Shown: piece after piece, positions 1 through 11,251 of the stretch
How the letters are laid out: the number at the start of each line of letters is the position of its first letter
Position numbering within the stretch: the first letter of the stretch is position 1
The notes under the pieces: model-generated
What the model saw: the letters and a program-made list of their open reading frames with translations, nothing else
Told to the model about the DNA's origin: nothing
Database searches by the model: none
Made by a program: the position numbers and the translations under genes
Assembly (NCBI RefSeq): GCF_902833045.1
Contig: NZ_CADFDU010000007.1
Coordinates: 62,001 to 126,000, forward strand
Source: Burkholderia sp. BCC0322
GTDB taxonomy: Bacteria; Pseudomonadota; Gammaproteobacteria; Burkholderiales; Burkholderiaceae
Direction: 5' to 3'
Length of the DNA stretch: 64,000 nt

Positions 1-182
1 CCGGCCATCGCCCCCGTTTCACGATGAATCGACACGGAAATGCGGTATAACCGGGCTGCCGTATTCCTGTATGTCTCAAGCTGACGGACTGTCGGTATGA
101 TACGGGCGGCATGATTCTTGTCGCACGAATAACAGGCGCGGGTTTTCCCGACCCTCACGCATTTTCTTGTCGATTTCGCACC

Positions 183-632
183 ATGAACAGACGGTTCGCT
201 TCGATCGCGTTGATCGCCGCCGGCGCTTGTTTCGCCAGCGCGAACGCTCGCGCGGACTGTTTCGACGAAGCGGCCAAATATCAGCAGGTCAATCCGCTGA
301 TCCTGCGCGCGATCGCGTGGCAGGAATCGCGCAACCGGCCCGGCGCGCTGAACAAGAACACCAATGGCTCGGTCGACTACGGCCTGATGCAGATCAATTC
401 GATCCACCTGCCGACGCTGTCGCGCTACGGGATCGGCCGCGATACGCTGATGGAGCCGTGCAAGAACGTGTACATCGCCGCGTGGCATCTCAAGCAGAAG
501 ATGAACCGCTACGGCAACACGTGGCAGGCCGTCGGCGCCTATCATTCGGAAACCCCGTCGCTGCGCGACAAGTACGCGCGGCAGATCGCCGGCATCCTGA
601 CCCAGTGGAAGCTGCTGCCGCCCATGCAATGA
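183..632 (+). CDS. Lytic transglycosylase, SLT domain (IpgF/IagB-like)
   Basis: Small secreted peptidoglycan-cleaving enzyme of 149 aa. Residues 1-24 form a signal peptide (two Arg, hydrophobic core, ANARA before a likely cleavage site). The mature protein is a single SLT domain: the AIAWQESRN segment carries the likely catalytic Glu48, and GSVDYGLMQINS and VGAYHSE follow in the family order. I chose the ATG at 183 because it places the signal peptide at the N terminus; a longer frame opens at 111 but adds no recognisable signal. Proteins of this size often accompany secretion or pilus systems, but none is nearby, so the substrate context is unknown. The family is certain, the specific role is not. 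Confidence 0.9.
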   Translation: MNRRFASIALIAAGACFASANARADCFDEAAKYQQVNPLILRAIAWQESRNRPGALNKNTNGSVDYGLMQINSIHLPTLSRYGIGRDTLMEPCKNVYIAAWHLKQKMNRYGNTWQAVGAYHSETPSLRDKYARQIAGILTQWKLLPPMQ

Positions 633-786
633 CGCGGCGCCGCAGGCCTGACGCCGTACCGGCCGGCCGGCGCGCGTTTGATGCACAATGCGGACTCACG
701 CCGCAATTTCACCCGTGCGCGGGACGATCGCGCCCCGGAAGGGCGTCGCGGCCGCTTTTTCAATCTTTCCGTTGGTGCATATCGCT

Positions 787-2100
787 ATGAATCCGGCAAT
801 GAACCAGCCGTTGCCCGTCACCGTGCTGTCCGGCTTCCTCGGCGCCGGCAAGACCACGCTGCTCAATCACATCCTCGCGAACCGCGCGGGCCTGAAAGTC
901 GCCGTGATCGTCAACGATCTCGCGGCGGTCAACATCGACGCATCGCTCGTGCGCGACGCGCAGGCGCTGTCGCACGTCGAGGAACGCCTCGTCGAGATGT
1001 CGAACGGCTGCATCTGCTGCACGCTGCGCGACGACCTGCTCGTCGAGATCCGCACGCTCGCGTCCGAAGGCCGCTTCGACGCGATCGTGATCGAATCGAC
1101 CGGAATCGCGGAGCCGATGCCGATCGCCGAAACCTTCACGTTCGTCGACGACGACAGCACGTCGCTGTCGAAGGTCGCGCAGCTCGACACGCTCGTCACC
1201 GTGGTCGACGCGTACAACTTCCTGCGCGACTACGGCTCGGACGATGCGCTCGCGGCGCGCGGCATCGCCGCATCGGAAGAGGACGACCGCACGCTCGTCG
1301 AACTCCTGATCGAGCAGATCGAGTTCTGCGACGTGCTGGTGATCAACAAGGCCGACCTCGTCGACGCGAACGACCTTGCACGCCTGCAGCACATTCTGGC
1401 GCGACTCAATCCGCGCGCGCACCAGGTCGTGTCGACGTTCGGCAACGTGCCGCTCGACGAAGTGCTGAACACGGGCCGCTTCGATTTCGACGAAGCCGCG
1501 AACGCACCGGGCTGGCTCGCGTCGCTCGATCACGATCACACTCATCGCGACGACCCGGACGGCCATGACGAACATCATGCGCACGTGCACGGCGAAGCCG
1601 ACGAATTCGGCATCGGCAATTTTGTTTACCGTGCGCGCCGGCCGTTTCATCCGGCTCGACTCTGGGCGCTGCTGCACCAGGAGTGGCCGGGCGTGCTGCG
1701 CAGCAAGGGCTTCTTCTGGCTCGCGACGCGAAACGACATCGCGGGTTCGCTGTCGCAGGCGGGCGGCGTATGCCGGCATGGCCCGGCGGGGCTCTGGTGG
1801 GCGGCGCAGGATCGCGCGGAATGGCCGGACGACGATGAGCTGCTGGGCGAAATCCGCGCCGAATGGCACGGCGATCTCGACGATCGCTCAGTGGGCGACC
1901 GCCGGCAGGAACTCGTGCTGATCGGCATCGCGCTCGACGCGAATGCATGGCGCGCGAAGCTCGACGCGTGCCTGCTGACCGATGCGGAATTCGCGCTCGG
2001 CGCGGCCGGATGGCATGCGTTCGACGATCCGTTCCCGGCGTGGGATGTCGATTCGCACGACGACGACGATCACGGCGACACGCAGATCGTGCATGCGTAA
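787..2100 (+). CDS. COG0523/CobW-family GTP-binding metallochaperone
   Basis: P-loop GTPase of 437 aa in the CobW/YjiA/ZNG family, which delivers or manages metal ions, mostly zinc, in the cytoplasm. The P-loop GFLGAGKT lies at residues 16-23, the hallmark metal-binding C-I-C-C is at 75-78 (NGCICCTLRDDL), ESTGIAEP and the guanine-specificity motif NKAD follow. A His/Asp-rich loop (HDHTHRDDPDGHDEHHAHVH) sits between the GTPase and the C-terminal CobW_C domain, and the tail is also His/Asp rich, consistent with zinc binding. The ATG at 787 is preferred over the longer frame; a second Met lies four codons later. No Zur-type operator was recognised upstream, so the link to zinc starvation is from the family only. 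Confidence 0.92.
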   Translation: MNPAMNQPLPVTVLSGFLGAGKTTLLNHILANRAGLKVAVIVNDLAAVNIDASLVRDAQALSHVEERLVEMSNGCICCTLRDDLLVEIRTLASEGRFDAIVIESTGIAEPMPIAETFTFVDDDSTSLSKVAQLDTLVTVVDAYNFLRDYGSDDALAARGIAASEEDDRTLVELLIEQIEFCDVLVINKADLVDANDLARLQHILARLNPRAHQVVSTFGNVPLDEVLNTGRFDFDEAANAPGWLASLDHDHTHRDDPDGHDEHHAHVHGEADEFGIGNFVYRARRPFHPARLWALLHQEWPGVLRSKGFFWLATRNDIAGSLSQAGGVCRHGPAGLWWAAQDRAEWPDDDELLGEIRAEWHGDLDDRSVGDRRQELVLIGIALDANAWRAKLDACLLTDAEFALGAAGWHAFDDPFPAWDVDSHDDDDHGDTQIVHA

Positions 2101-2173
2101 CGCGTTGTAAAAACAACCGTTAAATCTTGCAAGAGGGGCGCGGACTGTGGCAAAAATGCTGCGCGCGCCCAAC

Positions 2174-2200
2174 AAAAAACCCGCCGAAAGGCGGGTTTTT
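2174..2200 (-). terminator. Rho-independent terminator behind hupB
   Basis: Inverted repeat AACCCGCC-GAAA-GGCGGGTT with A-runs on one side and T-runs on the other, so it can work on both strands. It lies 19 bases past the hupB stop (minus strand) and about 75 bases past the COG0523 gene stop (plus strand), and probably ends both convergent transcripts. Confidence 0.85.
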
Positions 2201-2218
2201 CTTGGAACAGGCGCTGGT

Positions 2219-2497
2219 TTAACGCTTGTTGACGGCGTCCTTGAACGCCTTGCCAGCCGTGAACTTGACCGTCTTGGCTGCCGGGATCTTGATGGTTTCG
2301 CCGGTCTTCGGGTTGCGGCCCGTACGTGCTGCGCGCTTGCCCGAACCGAAGCTGCCGAAGCCGATCAGCTGAACCGCATCACCCTTCGACACGGCTTTCT
2401 TGATGACTTCGAGCAGCGTGTCCAGCGTTTCGCCGGTTTGAGCCTTGCTGGCGCCCGTTTGGGCGGCGACGGCGTCGATCAGTTCCTGTTTGTTCAT
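2219..2497 (-). CDS. hupB: DNA-binding protein HU (beta type)
   Basis: Nucleoid protein of 92 aa that bends DNA as a dimer. It matches the HU/IHF family along its full length: N-terminal [11 protein letters not shown], the GFGSFG turn at 46-51, and the beta-arm with the intercalating R61-N62-P63, followed by GETIKIPA. The length is typical. It is monocistronic, convergent with the upstream COG0523 gene, with its own promoter (TATAAT on the minus strand near 2550) and a strong terminator. Start is the ATG preceded by an AAGGAACC ribosome-binding site. Whether it is the alpha or beta type is a guess; the HU family itself is certain. Confidence 0.97.
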   Translation of the reverse strand: MNKQELIDAVAAQTGASKAQTGETLDTLLEVIKKAVSKGDAVQLIGFGSFGSGKRAARTGRNPKTGETIKIPAAKTVKFTAGKAFKDAVNKR

Positions 2498-2546
2498 TAA
2501 GGTTCCTTTATCAGGTTAGGTTGACACGAACAGCGCGAACGCGCCG

Positions 2547-2573
2547 ATTATACGTGCGCGAACCGTGCCGTCG
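2547..2573 (-). promoter_or_regulatory. Sigma-70 promoter of hupB
   Basis: On the minus strand a perfect TATAAT (2547-2552) is preceded after 16 bases by TCGACG, a 4/6 match to TTGACA. The predicted start is about 45 bases upstream of the hupB ATG. No plus-strand promoter for mnmC is as clear; a TATGAT near 2675 is a possible -10. Confidence 0.6.
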
Positions 2574-2885
2574 AGAGTCAGACTCCGACGACACAGCGCC
2601 GAATCCTGGCCCGCGCGACGCGCCCTCCGGTTAGCCGGCGGCCACCCCGCGGTACGGCGTTGCTATGATAGCGCAGCGCAAACCCAATAACGACAAGGGT
2701 TTCAAAGATTTTCATCGGTATTTCGCCGAATGAATCACCGGCTGCCCGTTTTTTGACCAGCGCCAACCGGACAGGATACGCAGCGCGGTCCGCCCGTGCG
2801 CCGCGCCGTTGGCTTTTTCCAACGACCGGTCGGACGGCCCCGCGCAATCCCTTGCCAGGCTTGGCTGCCACGTTTTTTGTTTCGC

Positions 2886-4832
2886 ATGACCGACCGACTT
2901 GTTCCCGCCACGCTCGCGCTTCGCGACGACGGCACGCTCGTCTCGCCCGAGTTCGGCGATCTCCAGCGCAGCGCATCAGGCGCACTTGCGCATCGCGTGT
3001 TCGTCGCGGGCAACGGGCTGCCGGCGCGCTGGCAGGGCCGCCGCACGTTCACGATCGTGGCGACCGGATTCGGCGCGGGCGGCAGCTTCCTCGCGGCCTG
3101 GGCCGCGTGGCGCGACGATCCCGCGCGCTGCGAGCGGCTGCATTTTGTCGCAGTCGAACCGCATCCGTTTGCGCGCGACGACCTGCGCCGTGCAGCTGCG
3201 CATATCGTTGCGGACACAACCATATCGGCGGATGTCGATACCCTTGCCGACGCGTGGCCGATGCTTGTACCAGGGCTGCACCGGCTCGAATTCGACGAAG
3301 GGCGCGTGGTGCTCACGCTCGCGTTCGGCGATGCGATCGACATGCTGGGCAGGATCGTTGCGCGCGCCGACGCGTTCTGTCTCGACGGCCTCACGTCCTC
3401 GAGCGACGCGGATCTCCAGTCGACCGGCGTGGTCCGTGCGCTCTCGAAAATCGCCGGCGAACACGCAACATTTGCAGCGTATGCGCATTCGGACGCGTTG
3501 AAACACGCACTCGACACGTCGGGTTTCACGTATCGCGAGATCGACGATCTGCTCGTCGGCGAATATGCGCCGCGCTGGCGCGCGCGCCGGCACGAGCCGC
3601 CGCTCGCGTTGCCTGTCGCGACGCGTCGCGCGATCGTGATCGGCGCAGGCCTGGCAGGGTGCGCGGTCGTCGAACGCCTGGCCGCGCGCGGCTGGGACGT
3701 CACGCTGATCGAGCGGCACGAGCGGATCGCGAGCGAAGCGTCGGGCAATCCGGCCGGTGTATTCCATCCGTTGATGACACGCGACGACAACGTCGCGAGC
3801 CGGCTCACGCGTAGTGGCTTCCTGCATGCGATCGCGCGCTGGCGCGCACTCGAACGTGCGGGCCATGCATTCGCGCGCAGCACGCACGGGATGATCCATC
3901 TCGCCGAATCGGCCGACGACTTCGAACGGATGCGCGACGCCTTCGATGCGTTCGGTGCGCCGTCCGACTACGTGTCGTTGCTCGACGTCGATGCCGCGCG
4001 CGCTTATCTGAACCTGCCGGTCGCGCAGGGCGGCCTGCTGTTTCCGCACGGCGGCGCCATCTGGCCGGCCGGCGTTTGCGCGGCCCAATATGCGGCGGCC
4101 GGCGAGCGCGTGCGCTTGCTCGCGTCCACCGGCGTTGCAAAACTCGAACGTCGGGGCGACGCATGGCATGCACTCGACGATACGGGCGGCACGCTGGCCG
4201 ACGCGCCCGTCGTCGTGCTCGCGAATGCCGGCGACGCCGCGCGTCTCGCCGGGCTGCAGCATGTCGCACTGCAGCCGGTGCGCGGTCAGCTCACGTTGCT
4301 GCCGGCCGGCAGCACGGCGCCGCTGCCGTGCCCGACGATCGGCGACGGTTACGCGGTACCGCTCGACGACGGCACGCTGCTGATCGGCGCGACGTTCGAG
4401 CCCGACGACATCGATCCCGCGATGCGCGCGGCCGGCCACCTCGAAAACCTCGAGCGCGTGCGGCATCTGCTGCCCGGCCTGATCGGCGAACTGCCGGACA
4501 CCGACACACTGCGCGGCCGCGTCGCGTTCCGCTGGGTCGTCGGCGACCGCCTGCCGCTGCTCGGCCCGCTCGCGGACGAAGCGGGCGCCGTCGCCCATGC
4601 ACGCGCACTGAGCGGTGCGCAGGCGCGCGACCTGCCACGCATGCCCGGGCTCTACGGCGCATTCGGCTTCGGCTCGCGCGGACTCGTATGGGCCGCGCTC
4701 GGCGCCGAACTGATTGCATCGCAACTCGAAGGGGAGCCGTGGCCGCTCGAGCGCGAACTCGCCGATGCCGTCGACCCCGCCCGCTTCCTGATCCGCGCGT
4801 TGCGCGCACGCCGCGTCGGTCAGCCCGGCTGA
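2886..4832 (+). CDS. mnmC: Bifunctional tRNA mnm5s2U34 biosynthesis protein MnmC
   Basis: Two-domain enzyme of 648 aa that finishes the mnm5(s2)U modification at the wobble base of tRNAs. Residues 1 to about 230 are the MnmD methyltransferase domain (FxxGGSFLAAW-type SAM motif, later LDGLTSS). From about residue 248 an FAD Rossmann fold begins (VIGAGLAGCAVVERLAARG), followed by ASGNPAGVFHP, the MnmC oxidoreductase that removes the carboxymethyl group. The ATG at 2886 gives the usual N terminus; the frame remains open upstream to 2796. The partner for the first modification step, mnmG, is 29 kb downstream in this window; mnmE is not here. Confidence 0.95.
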   Translation: MTDRLVPATLALRDDGTLVSPEFGDLQRSASGALAHRVFVAGNGLPARWQGRRTFTIVATGFGAGGSFLAAWAAWRDDPARCERLHFVAVEPHPFARDDLRRAAAHIVADTTISADVDTLADAWPMLVPGLHRLEFDEGRVVLTLAFGDAIDMLGRIVARADAFCLDGLTSSSDADLQSTGVVRALSKIAGEHATFAAYAHSDALKHALDTSGFTYREIDDLLVGEYAPRWRARRHEPPLALPVATRRAIVIGAGLAGCAVVERLAARGWDVTLIERHERIASEASGNPAGVFHPLMTRDDNVASRLTRSGFLHAIARWRALERAGHAFARSTHGMIHLAESADDFERMRDAFDAFGAPSDYVSLLDVDAARAYLNLPVAQGGLLFPHGGAIWPAGVCAAQYAAAGERVRLLASTGVAKLERRGDAWHALDDTGGTLADAPVVVLANAGDAARLAGLQHVALQPVRGQLTLLPAGSTAPLPCPTIGDGYAVPLDDGTLLIGATFEPDDIDPAMRAAGHLENLERVRHLLPGLIGELPDTDTLRGRVAFRWVVGDRLPLLGPLADEAGAVAHARALSGAQARDLPRMPGLYGAFGFGSRGLVWAALGAELIASQLEGEPWPLERELADAVDPARFLIRALRARRVGQPG

Positions 4833-5503
4833 TCACCCACCCGAGTCGCTCACAGTTTCCCGACTTTTTTGCGCCAGGTTATCCACTCGACACTGTGGAT
4901 AACCGCGTGGAATCCGCGCGCACTTCGTGTGCAATCACAGTGGACGTAAACTGGGTAACTCGGCACAGCTGTGAGGCGGCCCGAAAGTTGCTCAACTCAA
5001 ACCGCTGTGCACGAACAGTCTGTGCAACGGGTTATGGGTTCTGCAACACCTTGATCCGTCAACGTAAACCGAAGTTATCCACAGAACTGTGCGCCCTTTG
5101 TTAACTTCTACTACGTATATATACAGGTAAACCTTTGAAACCAAAGACCTGTGGTGCCGCACAGCGCCGCGAGTCGATTCAATGGGTTCCAGACCGAAAA
5201 AGCTGTGGCACAATCGGTTTCCTTCGCGTTCATCCGGCCAGGCGCCGGACATGCTTCAATGGAACGGTCGGCACGATTTCGAATCTGAATCTTCGAGACT
5301 GCGCAGTCCGTTCACACACCAGGCCGACAATCCAGATCGGCAACCTGAACGACTTTCCGCCCTGTGGCGGAAAAGGCGGATCCCATGTCCCGCCGTCGTC
5401 GACACAACAATCACATTCGGGGCGATACCCGGCCGGCGCGCATCCATTTCTGACGCTTGACCCCGCGTCGCTGGCGGTCGCTTCCAAAGGAGAAGTCACC
5501 ACG
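4833..5503. other. Gene-free region with DnaA-type boxes and an A+T-rich segment (candidate origin)
   Basis: No coding gene is supported in these 671 bases. A pair of inverted 9-mers, TTATCCACT (4879-4887, +) and TTATCCACA (4894-4902, -), and a third TTATCCACA (5075-5083, +) match the DnaA-box consensus TTATNCACA. Just beyond the third box, 5098-5150 is strikingly A+T rich for this genome (TTGTTAACTTC, then CGTATATATACAGG). Boxes next to an unwinding-prone segment are the usual make-up of a bacterial oriC. Several other CTGTG/CACAG words occur between the boxes. Origin function is an inference. Confidence 0.5.
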
Positions 5504-7848
<2,345 letters not shown>

Positions 7849-8356
7849 AAAAATGTTTTGCAGATTACGGGCTCGACCGAGTCGCGATTCACTGAACGAC
7901 CGGCGGCCCCGATTGCCGCCGAAATCGTTGCCGGTTGTCCTGAAAATCTGTGGATAACCTGATATTCCGCTGCAAAGTCAACGATCTGTGCGCGGGATAA
8001 CCCGGTGGATCATTGCGCTTGGCCCGATGGCCGATCCGAACAGGAAAATGCTCGCATGCACCGTTCGGCGGGTGTCCGGCATTGCAGGCACAACGAAAAA
8101 TTTTGGTTATCCAGTGATTTTCCACAGAATGAAGGGGATAACTTAGCTGTGCGATTTTCCGCTCTCGCTTAGAATGTCGGCTTTGCGGACACCGGAACGA
8201 TGCGTGTCTTACCGGTCGCCGCGAACGCGACCGCCGCGTGTGCCCTCGCGACGGCCGTGCTGACGCACTCGCAAGAGCGTGTCTGTTTTGAGATAGACAT
8301 TCGATCTCCACACTACGGCCGCTCGGCAAACCGGGCGGCGGCAAAGCGAAAAGACT
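7849..8356. other. Gene-free region with a second group of DnaA-like boxes
   Basis: No coding gene is supported. TTATCCACA occurs on the minus strand at 7949-7957. Around 8100-8145, in A+T-rich sequence, are TTATCCAGT (8107-8115), TTTTCCACA (8118-8126) and an inverted TTATCCCCT near 8135. The right end holds a candidate operator for the MarR-type gene. Together with the boxes at 4.9-5.1 kb these flank the two-gene block 5504-7848. Confidence 0.4.
8290..8308. promoter_or_regulatory. Inverted repeat, candidate MarR operator
   Basis: GAGAT-N9-ATCTC, an inverted repeat centred at 8299, about 48 bases upstream of the marR-type start codon. Size, spacing and position fit autoregulation by a MarR dimer. 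No experiment or alignment supports it here. Confidence 0.4.
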
Positions 8357-8995
8357 ATGAGCGAAGGCGTTTACGGGAATCAGGCTTCGGGACGTGTGAC
8401 CCACAGCCTGCTGCGGTTGAGTACGGCCATGCGAAGCCAGGCATGGGATTGGGCGGAAGGCGCGGGCCTCACGCCGACGCAGGGCGAGATTCTCGTGCTG
8501 CTGCTGCAGCGCAAGGGCCCGATGCGGCTCGGCGAGATCGCGCGCGAGACCCAGCTGACCGCGGCGACCACGAGCGATGCGGTGAGCACGCTCGAGACCA
8601 AGGGTCTCGTCGAGAAGCGCCGTGCGCTGGATGACGGCCGCGCGCTGGCCGTGCGCCTGTCGGCCCGCGGCCGGACGGCCGCGAAGAAGGCGCTGCAATG
8701 GCCTGAATTCCTGACGAAAGCGGTCGGCAAGCTCGGCGCGGACGAGCAGGGCGCGTTGTATCGCGCGCTGCTGAAGACGCTGCGCGAACTGCAGGTGGCC
8801 GGTGCGACGCCGCCGCAGCGCATGTGCGTGACGTGCGCCCACTTCCAGCCGGGCAAGCTGTCGAAGAAGACCGTGCATCACTGCGCGGCGCTCGATATCT
8901 CGATGTCCGACAGCGATTTGCGTCTCGACTGCTCGGTGCAGGAAGAAGCCGACGCGGCGACGCAGAAGAAGACCTGGAAGATTTTCGCAGGCTGA
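8357..8995 (+). CDS. MarR-family regulator with Cys-rich C-terminal tail
   Basis: Transcription regulator of 212 aa. Residues about 15-140 form the MarR winged helix (LTPTQGEILVLLL, LGEIARETQLTAATTSDAVSTLETKGLVEKRR, then the DDGRALAVRLS wing). Beyond the usual end of the family (about 145 aa) is an extra tail with C157-x2-C160, HHC176 and DC192, a spacing that could bind a metal or an iron-sulfur cluster, or sense redox state. The start at 8357 keeps the whole N-terminal helix. A candidate palindrome lies 48 bases upstream. The amidotransferase starts 25 bases after the stop, so the two may share a transcript. Ligand and targets are unknown. Confidence 0.9.
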   Translation: MSEGVYGNQASGRVTHSLLRLSTAMRSQAWDWAEGAGLTPTQGEILVLLLQRKGPMRLGEIARETQLTAATTSDAVSTLETKGLVEKRRALDDGRALAVRLSARGRTAAKKALQWPEFLTKAVGKLGADEQGALYRALLKTLRELQVAGATPPQRMCVTCAHFQPGKLSKKTVHHCAALDISMSDSDLRLDCSVQEEADAATQKKTWKIFAG

Positions 8996-9020
8996 CGTCC
9001 GTCGATCGACCGGGAGGCCG

Positions 9021-9734
9021 ATGATGAACGCTGAAGTCGTGGCGATCCGCCACGTGCATTTCGAGGATCTCGGGAGCTTCGAGCAGGTGCTCGGCGAACG
9101 GGGCCGGCGGGTGCGCTACGTCGACGTCGGGTCGTCGCGGGTCGAGGTGCTCGACGTGCTCGAGCCGTCGCTGCTCGTCGTGCTCGGCGGGCCGCTCAGC
9201 GTGTACGACGATGCGCAGTATCCGACGATCGCGCCGCTCGCGGCGCTCGTGCGCCAGCGCATCGACGCCGGGCTGCCGATCCTCGGGATCTGCCTCGGCT
9301 CGCAATTCATCGCCCGGGCGCTCGGTGCGCGTGTCTATCCGGCCGCGCAGCACGAACTCGGCTGGGCGCCGCTGACGCTCACCGATGCCGGCCGCGCATC
9401 GCCGCTGCGCCATCTCGATGGTGCGGCGACGTCGATGCTGCACTGGCATGGCGACACGTTCGACCTGCCGGGCGGGGCGATTCATCTCGCGTCGACACCG
9501 GCCTGCCGTCACCAGGCGTTCGCATGGGGCCGGCACGTGCTGGCGCTGCAATGCCATCCGGAAATCCGCACCGACCGCTTCGAACCGTGGCTGATCGCGA
9601 ACGCCGGCGAAATCGCGGCGACGCCCGGCATCGACGCGCGCCAGTTGCGCGCCGACACCGCTCAGTACGGCCCCGGGCTCGAAGCGGCCGCGCGACGCAT
9701 GTTCGCGGAGTGGCTCGACAGCGTCGGACTCTGA
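9021..9734 (+). CDS. Class I glutamine amidotransferase-like protein
   Basis: Stand-alone GATase1 protein of 237 aa. The nucleophile elbow is GICLGSQF with Cys91, and the other triad residues are His179 and Glu181 in CHPEI, so the hydrolase triad is complete. Such proteins are often labelled GMP-synthase-like, but there is no ATP-pyrophosphatase domain here; the acceptor substrate is unknown. The start is ATGATG, so the second Met at 9024 is equally possible. It follows the marR-type gene by 25 bases and may be coexpressed with it. Confidence 0.88.
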   Translation: MMNAEVVAIRHVHFEDLGSFEQVLGERGRRVRYVDVGSSRVEVLDVLEPSLLVVLGGPLSVYDDAQYPTIAPLAALVRQRIDAGLPILGICLGSQFIARALGARVYPAAQHELGWAPLTLTDAGRASPLRHLDGAATSMLHWHGDTFDLPGGAIHLASTPACRHQAFAWGRHVLALQCHPEIRTDRFEPWLIANAGEIAATPGIDARQLRADTAQYGPGLEAAARRMFAEWLDSVGL

Positions 9735-9958
9735 CGCCGCCGGCGGCGCTGCCGTTCGCCGCGAACGGGTTGCCCGGCCCGCATCCGATGCAGGCCGGCG
9801 CATCGTCGTATGCGCGGCGTTTTCCACCTTTCCCGCATCGCCGGCAACCCACTGCCGGCCGCACCTGACCATCCGCTTACTGCCGGGGGCGCCGTCAGCA
9901 CGCTTTCGGCCTGCGTGCTACGCTCGTTCGCTCTTTCCTTTCCTGGCGAGCGGCCTCC

Positions 9959-11071
9959 ATGACTGCGCTGTTTTCCCCGTTCACGCTGCGAGGCGTGACC
10001 CTTCCGAACCGGATCGTGATCTCCCCGATGTGCCAGTATTCGGCCGAACGCGGCGAGGCGACCGACTGGCACATGATTCACCTCGGCCATCTCGCATTGT
10101 CGGGCGCGGGGCTGCTCTGCATCGAGGCGACCGCCGTGGAACCCGACGGACGCATCACGCATGGCGACCTCGGCCTCTGGGACGACGCGACCGAGGCCGC
10201 GCTCAAGCCCGTGCTGGCCGCGATCCGCAAGCATTCGCCGGTCCGCATCGCGATGCAGTTGTCGCATGCGGGGCGCAAGGCGTCGAGCAACGTGCCCTGG
10301 CAGGGCGGTCAGCTCGTGTCCGTCGCCGACGGCGGCTGGTTGCCGCATGCGCCGTCGGCCGTGCCGCACAAGGATGGCGAGACGCCGCCGCTCGCACTCG
10401 ATGCCGCGGGCCTCAACCGGATCCGCGAAGCGTTCGCGGCCGCGGCGAAGCGGGCGGCGCGGCTCGGCATCGATGCGATCGAGGTGCACGCGGCACACGG
10501 CTACCTGCTGCACCAGTTCCTGTCGCCGCTCGCGAACCAGCGCACGGACGAATACGGCGGCTCGCTCGAAAATCGCATGCGCTTTCCACTGGAGATCTTC
10601 GAGATCGTGCGCGCGGCGTTTCCCGAAGACCGGCCGGTCGGCGTGCGCGTATCCGCGACCGACTGGGTCGAAGGCGGCTGGGAGCTCGACGATACGATCG
10701 CGTTCGCGCACGAACTGAAGCGCCGCGGCTGTGACTGGATCGACGTGTCGTCCGGCGGGGTGTCGCCGTTGCAGAAGATTCCGCTGTCGCCCGGCTACCA
10801 GGTACCGTTCGCGCAGGCCGTGAAGCGCGCGGTCGGCATGCCGACGATCGCGGTCGGCCTGATCAACGAGCCCGCGCATGCGAACCGGCTCATCGAAGCC
10901 GGCGATGCCGATTTCGTCGCGATGGCGCGTGCGATGCTGTACGACCCGCGCTGGCCGTGGCATGCGGCGGCCGAGCTCGGCGCGCAGGTGACGGCACCGC
11001 CGCAATACTGGCGCTCGCAGCCGCGCGAGCACAAGGCATTGTTCGGCGACATCGCATTCGGCCAGCGTTGA
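9959..11071 (+). CDS. Old Yellow Enzyme family NADH:flavin oxidoreductase (YqjM/XenA-like)
   Basis: FMN-dependent ene-reductase of 370 aa that reduces activated C=C bonds of enones and some nitro compounds. It belongs to the YqjM/XenA subclass: SPMCQYS places the redox-tuning Cys at residue 25, followed by WHMIHLGHLA, QLSHAGRK, the VHAAHGYLLHQFLSP active-site segment with paired His, NQRTDEYGGSLENR and the C-terminal MARAMLYDPRWPWHAA. Length is normal. It is monocistronic with its own terminator. The physiological substrate cannot be told from sequence. Confidence 0.93.
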   Translation: MTALFSPFTLRGVTLPNRIVISPMCQYSAERGEATDWHMIHLGHLALSGAGLLCIEATAVEPDGRITHGDLGLWDDATEAALKPVLAAIRKHSPVRIAMQLSHAGRKASSNVPWQGGQLVSVADGGWLPHAPSAVPHKDGETPPLALDAAGLNRIREAFAAAAKRAARLGIDAIEVHAAHGYLLHQFLSPLANQRTDEYGGSLENRMRFPLEIFEIVRAAFPEDRPVGVRVSATDWVEGGWELDDTIAFAHELKRRGCDWIDVSSGGVSPLQKIPLSPGYQVPFAQAVKRAVGMPTIAVGLINEPAHANRLIEAGDADFVAMARAMLYDPRWPWHAAAELGAQVTAPPQYWRSQPREHKALFGDIAFGQR

Positions 11072-11154
11072 GCGCCGCGCGCGCAATATTGCGCGTGATG
11101 TTGAACGAAGCAATCGTGAACGTGTAGGATGCGGGTAATCCGCCGCATGCCCCG

Positions 11155-11188
11155 ACGCGGCACCGACCGGTGCCGCGTTTTCGTTTTG
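11155..11188 (+). terminator. Rho-independent terminator after the Old Yellow Enzyme gene
   Basis: Stem ACGCGGCACC / GGTGCCGCGT (10 bp, loop GACC) followed by TTTTCGTTTT. It lies about 85 bases past the stop and separates this gene from the SET-domain gene starting 64 bases further on. Confidence 0.8.
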
Positions 11189-11251
11189 CGCGACGCGAGG
11201 TCGCGATCGCGGCCGCCTTCCATTCAAGTCGTCTTCACAAGGATTCGTTCG

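Noticed and set aside
11080-11095. Palindrome CGCGCAATATTGCGCG after the Old Yellow Enzyme gene
   Set aside because: Too compact for an RNA terminator, and a real terminator follows at 11155; no reason to call it an operator.
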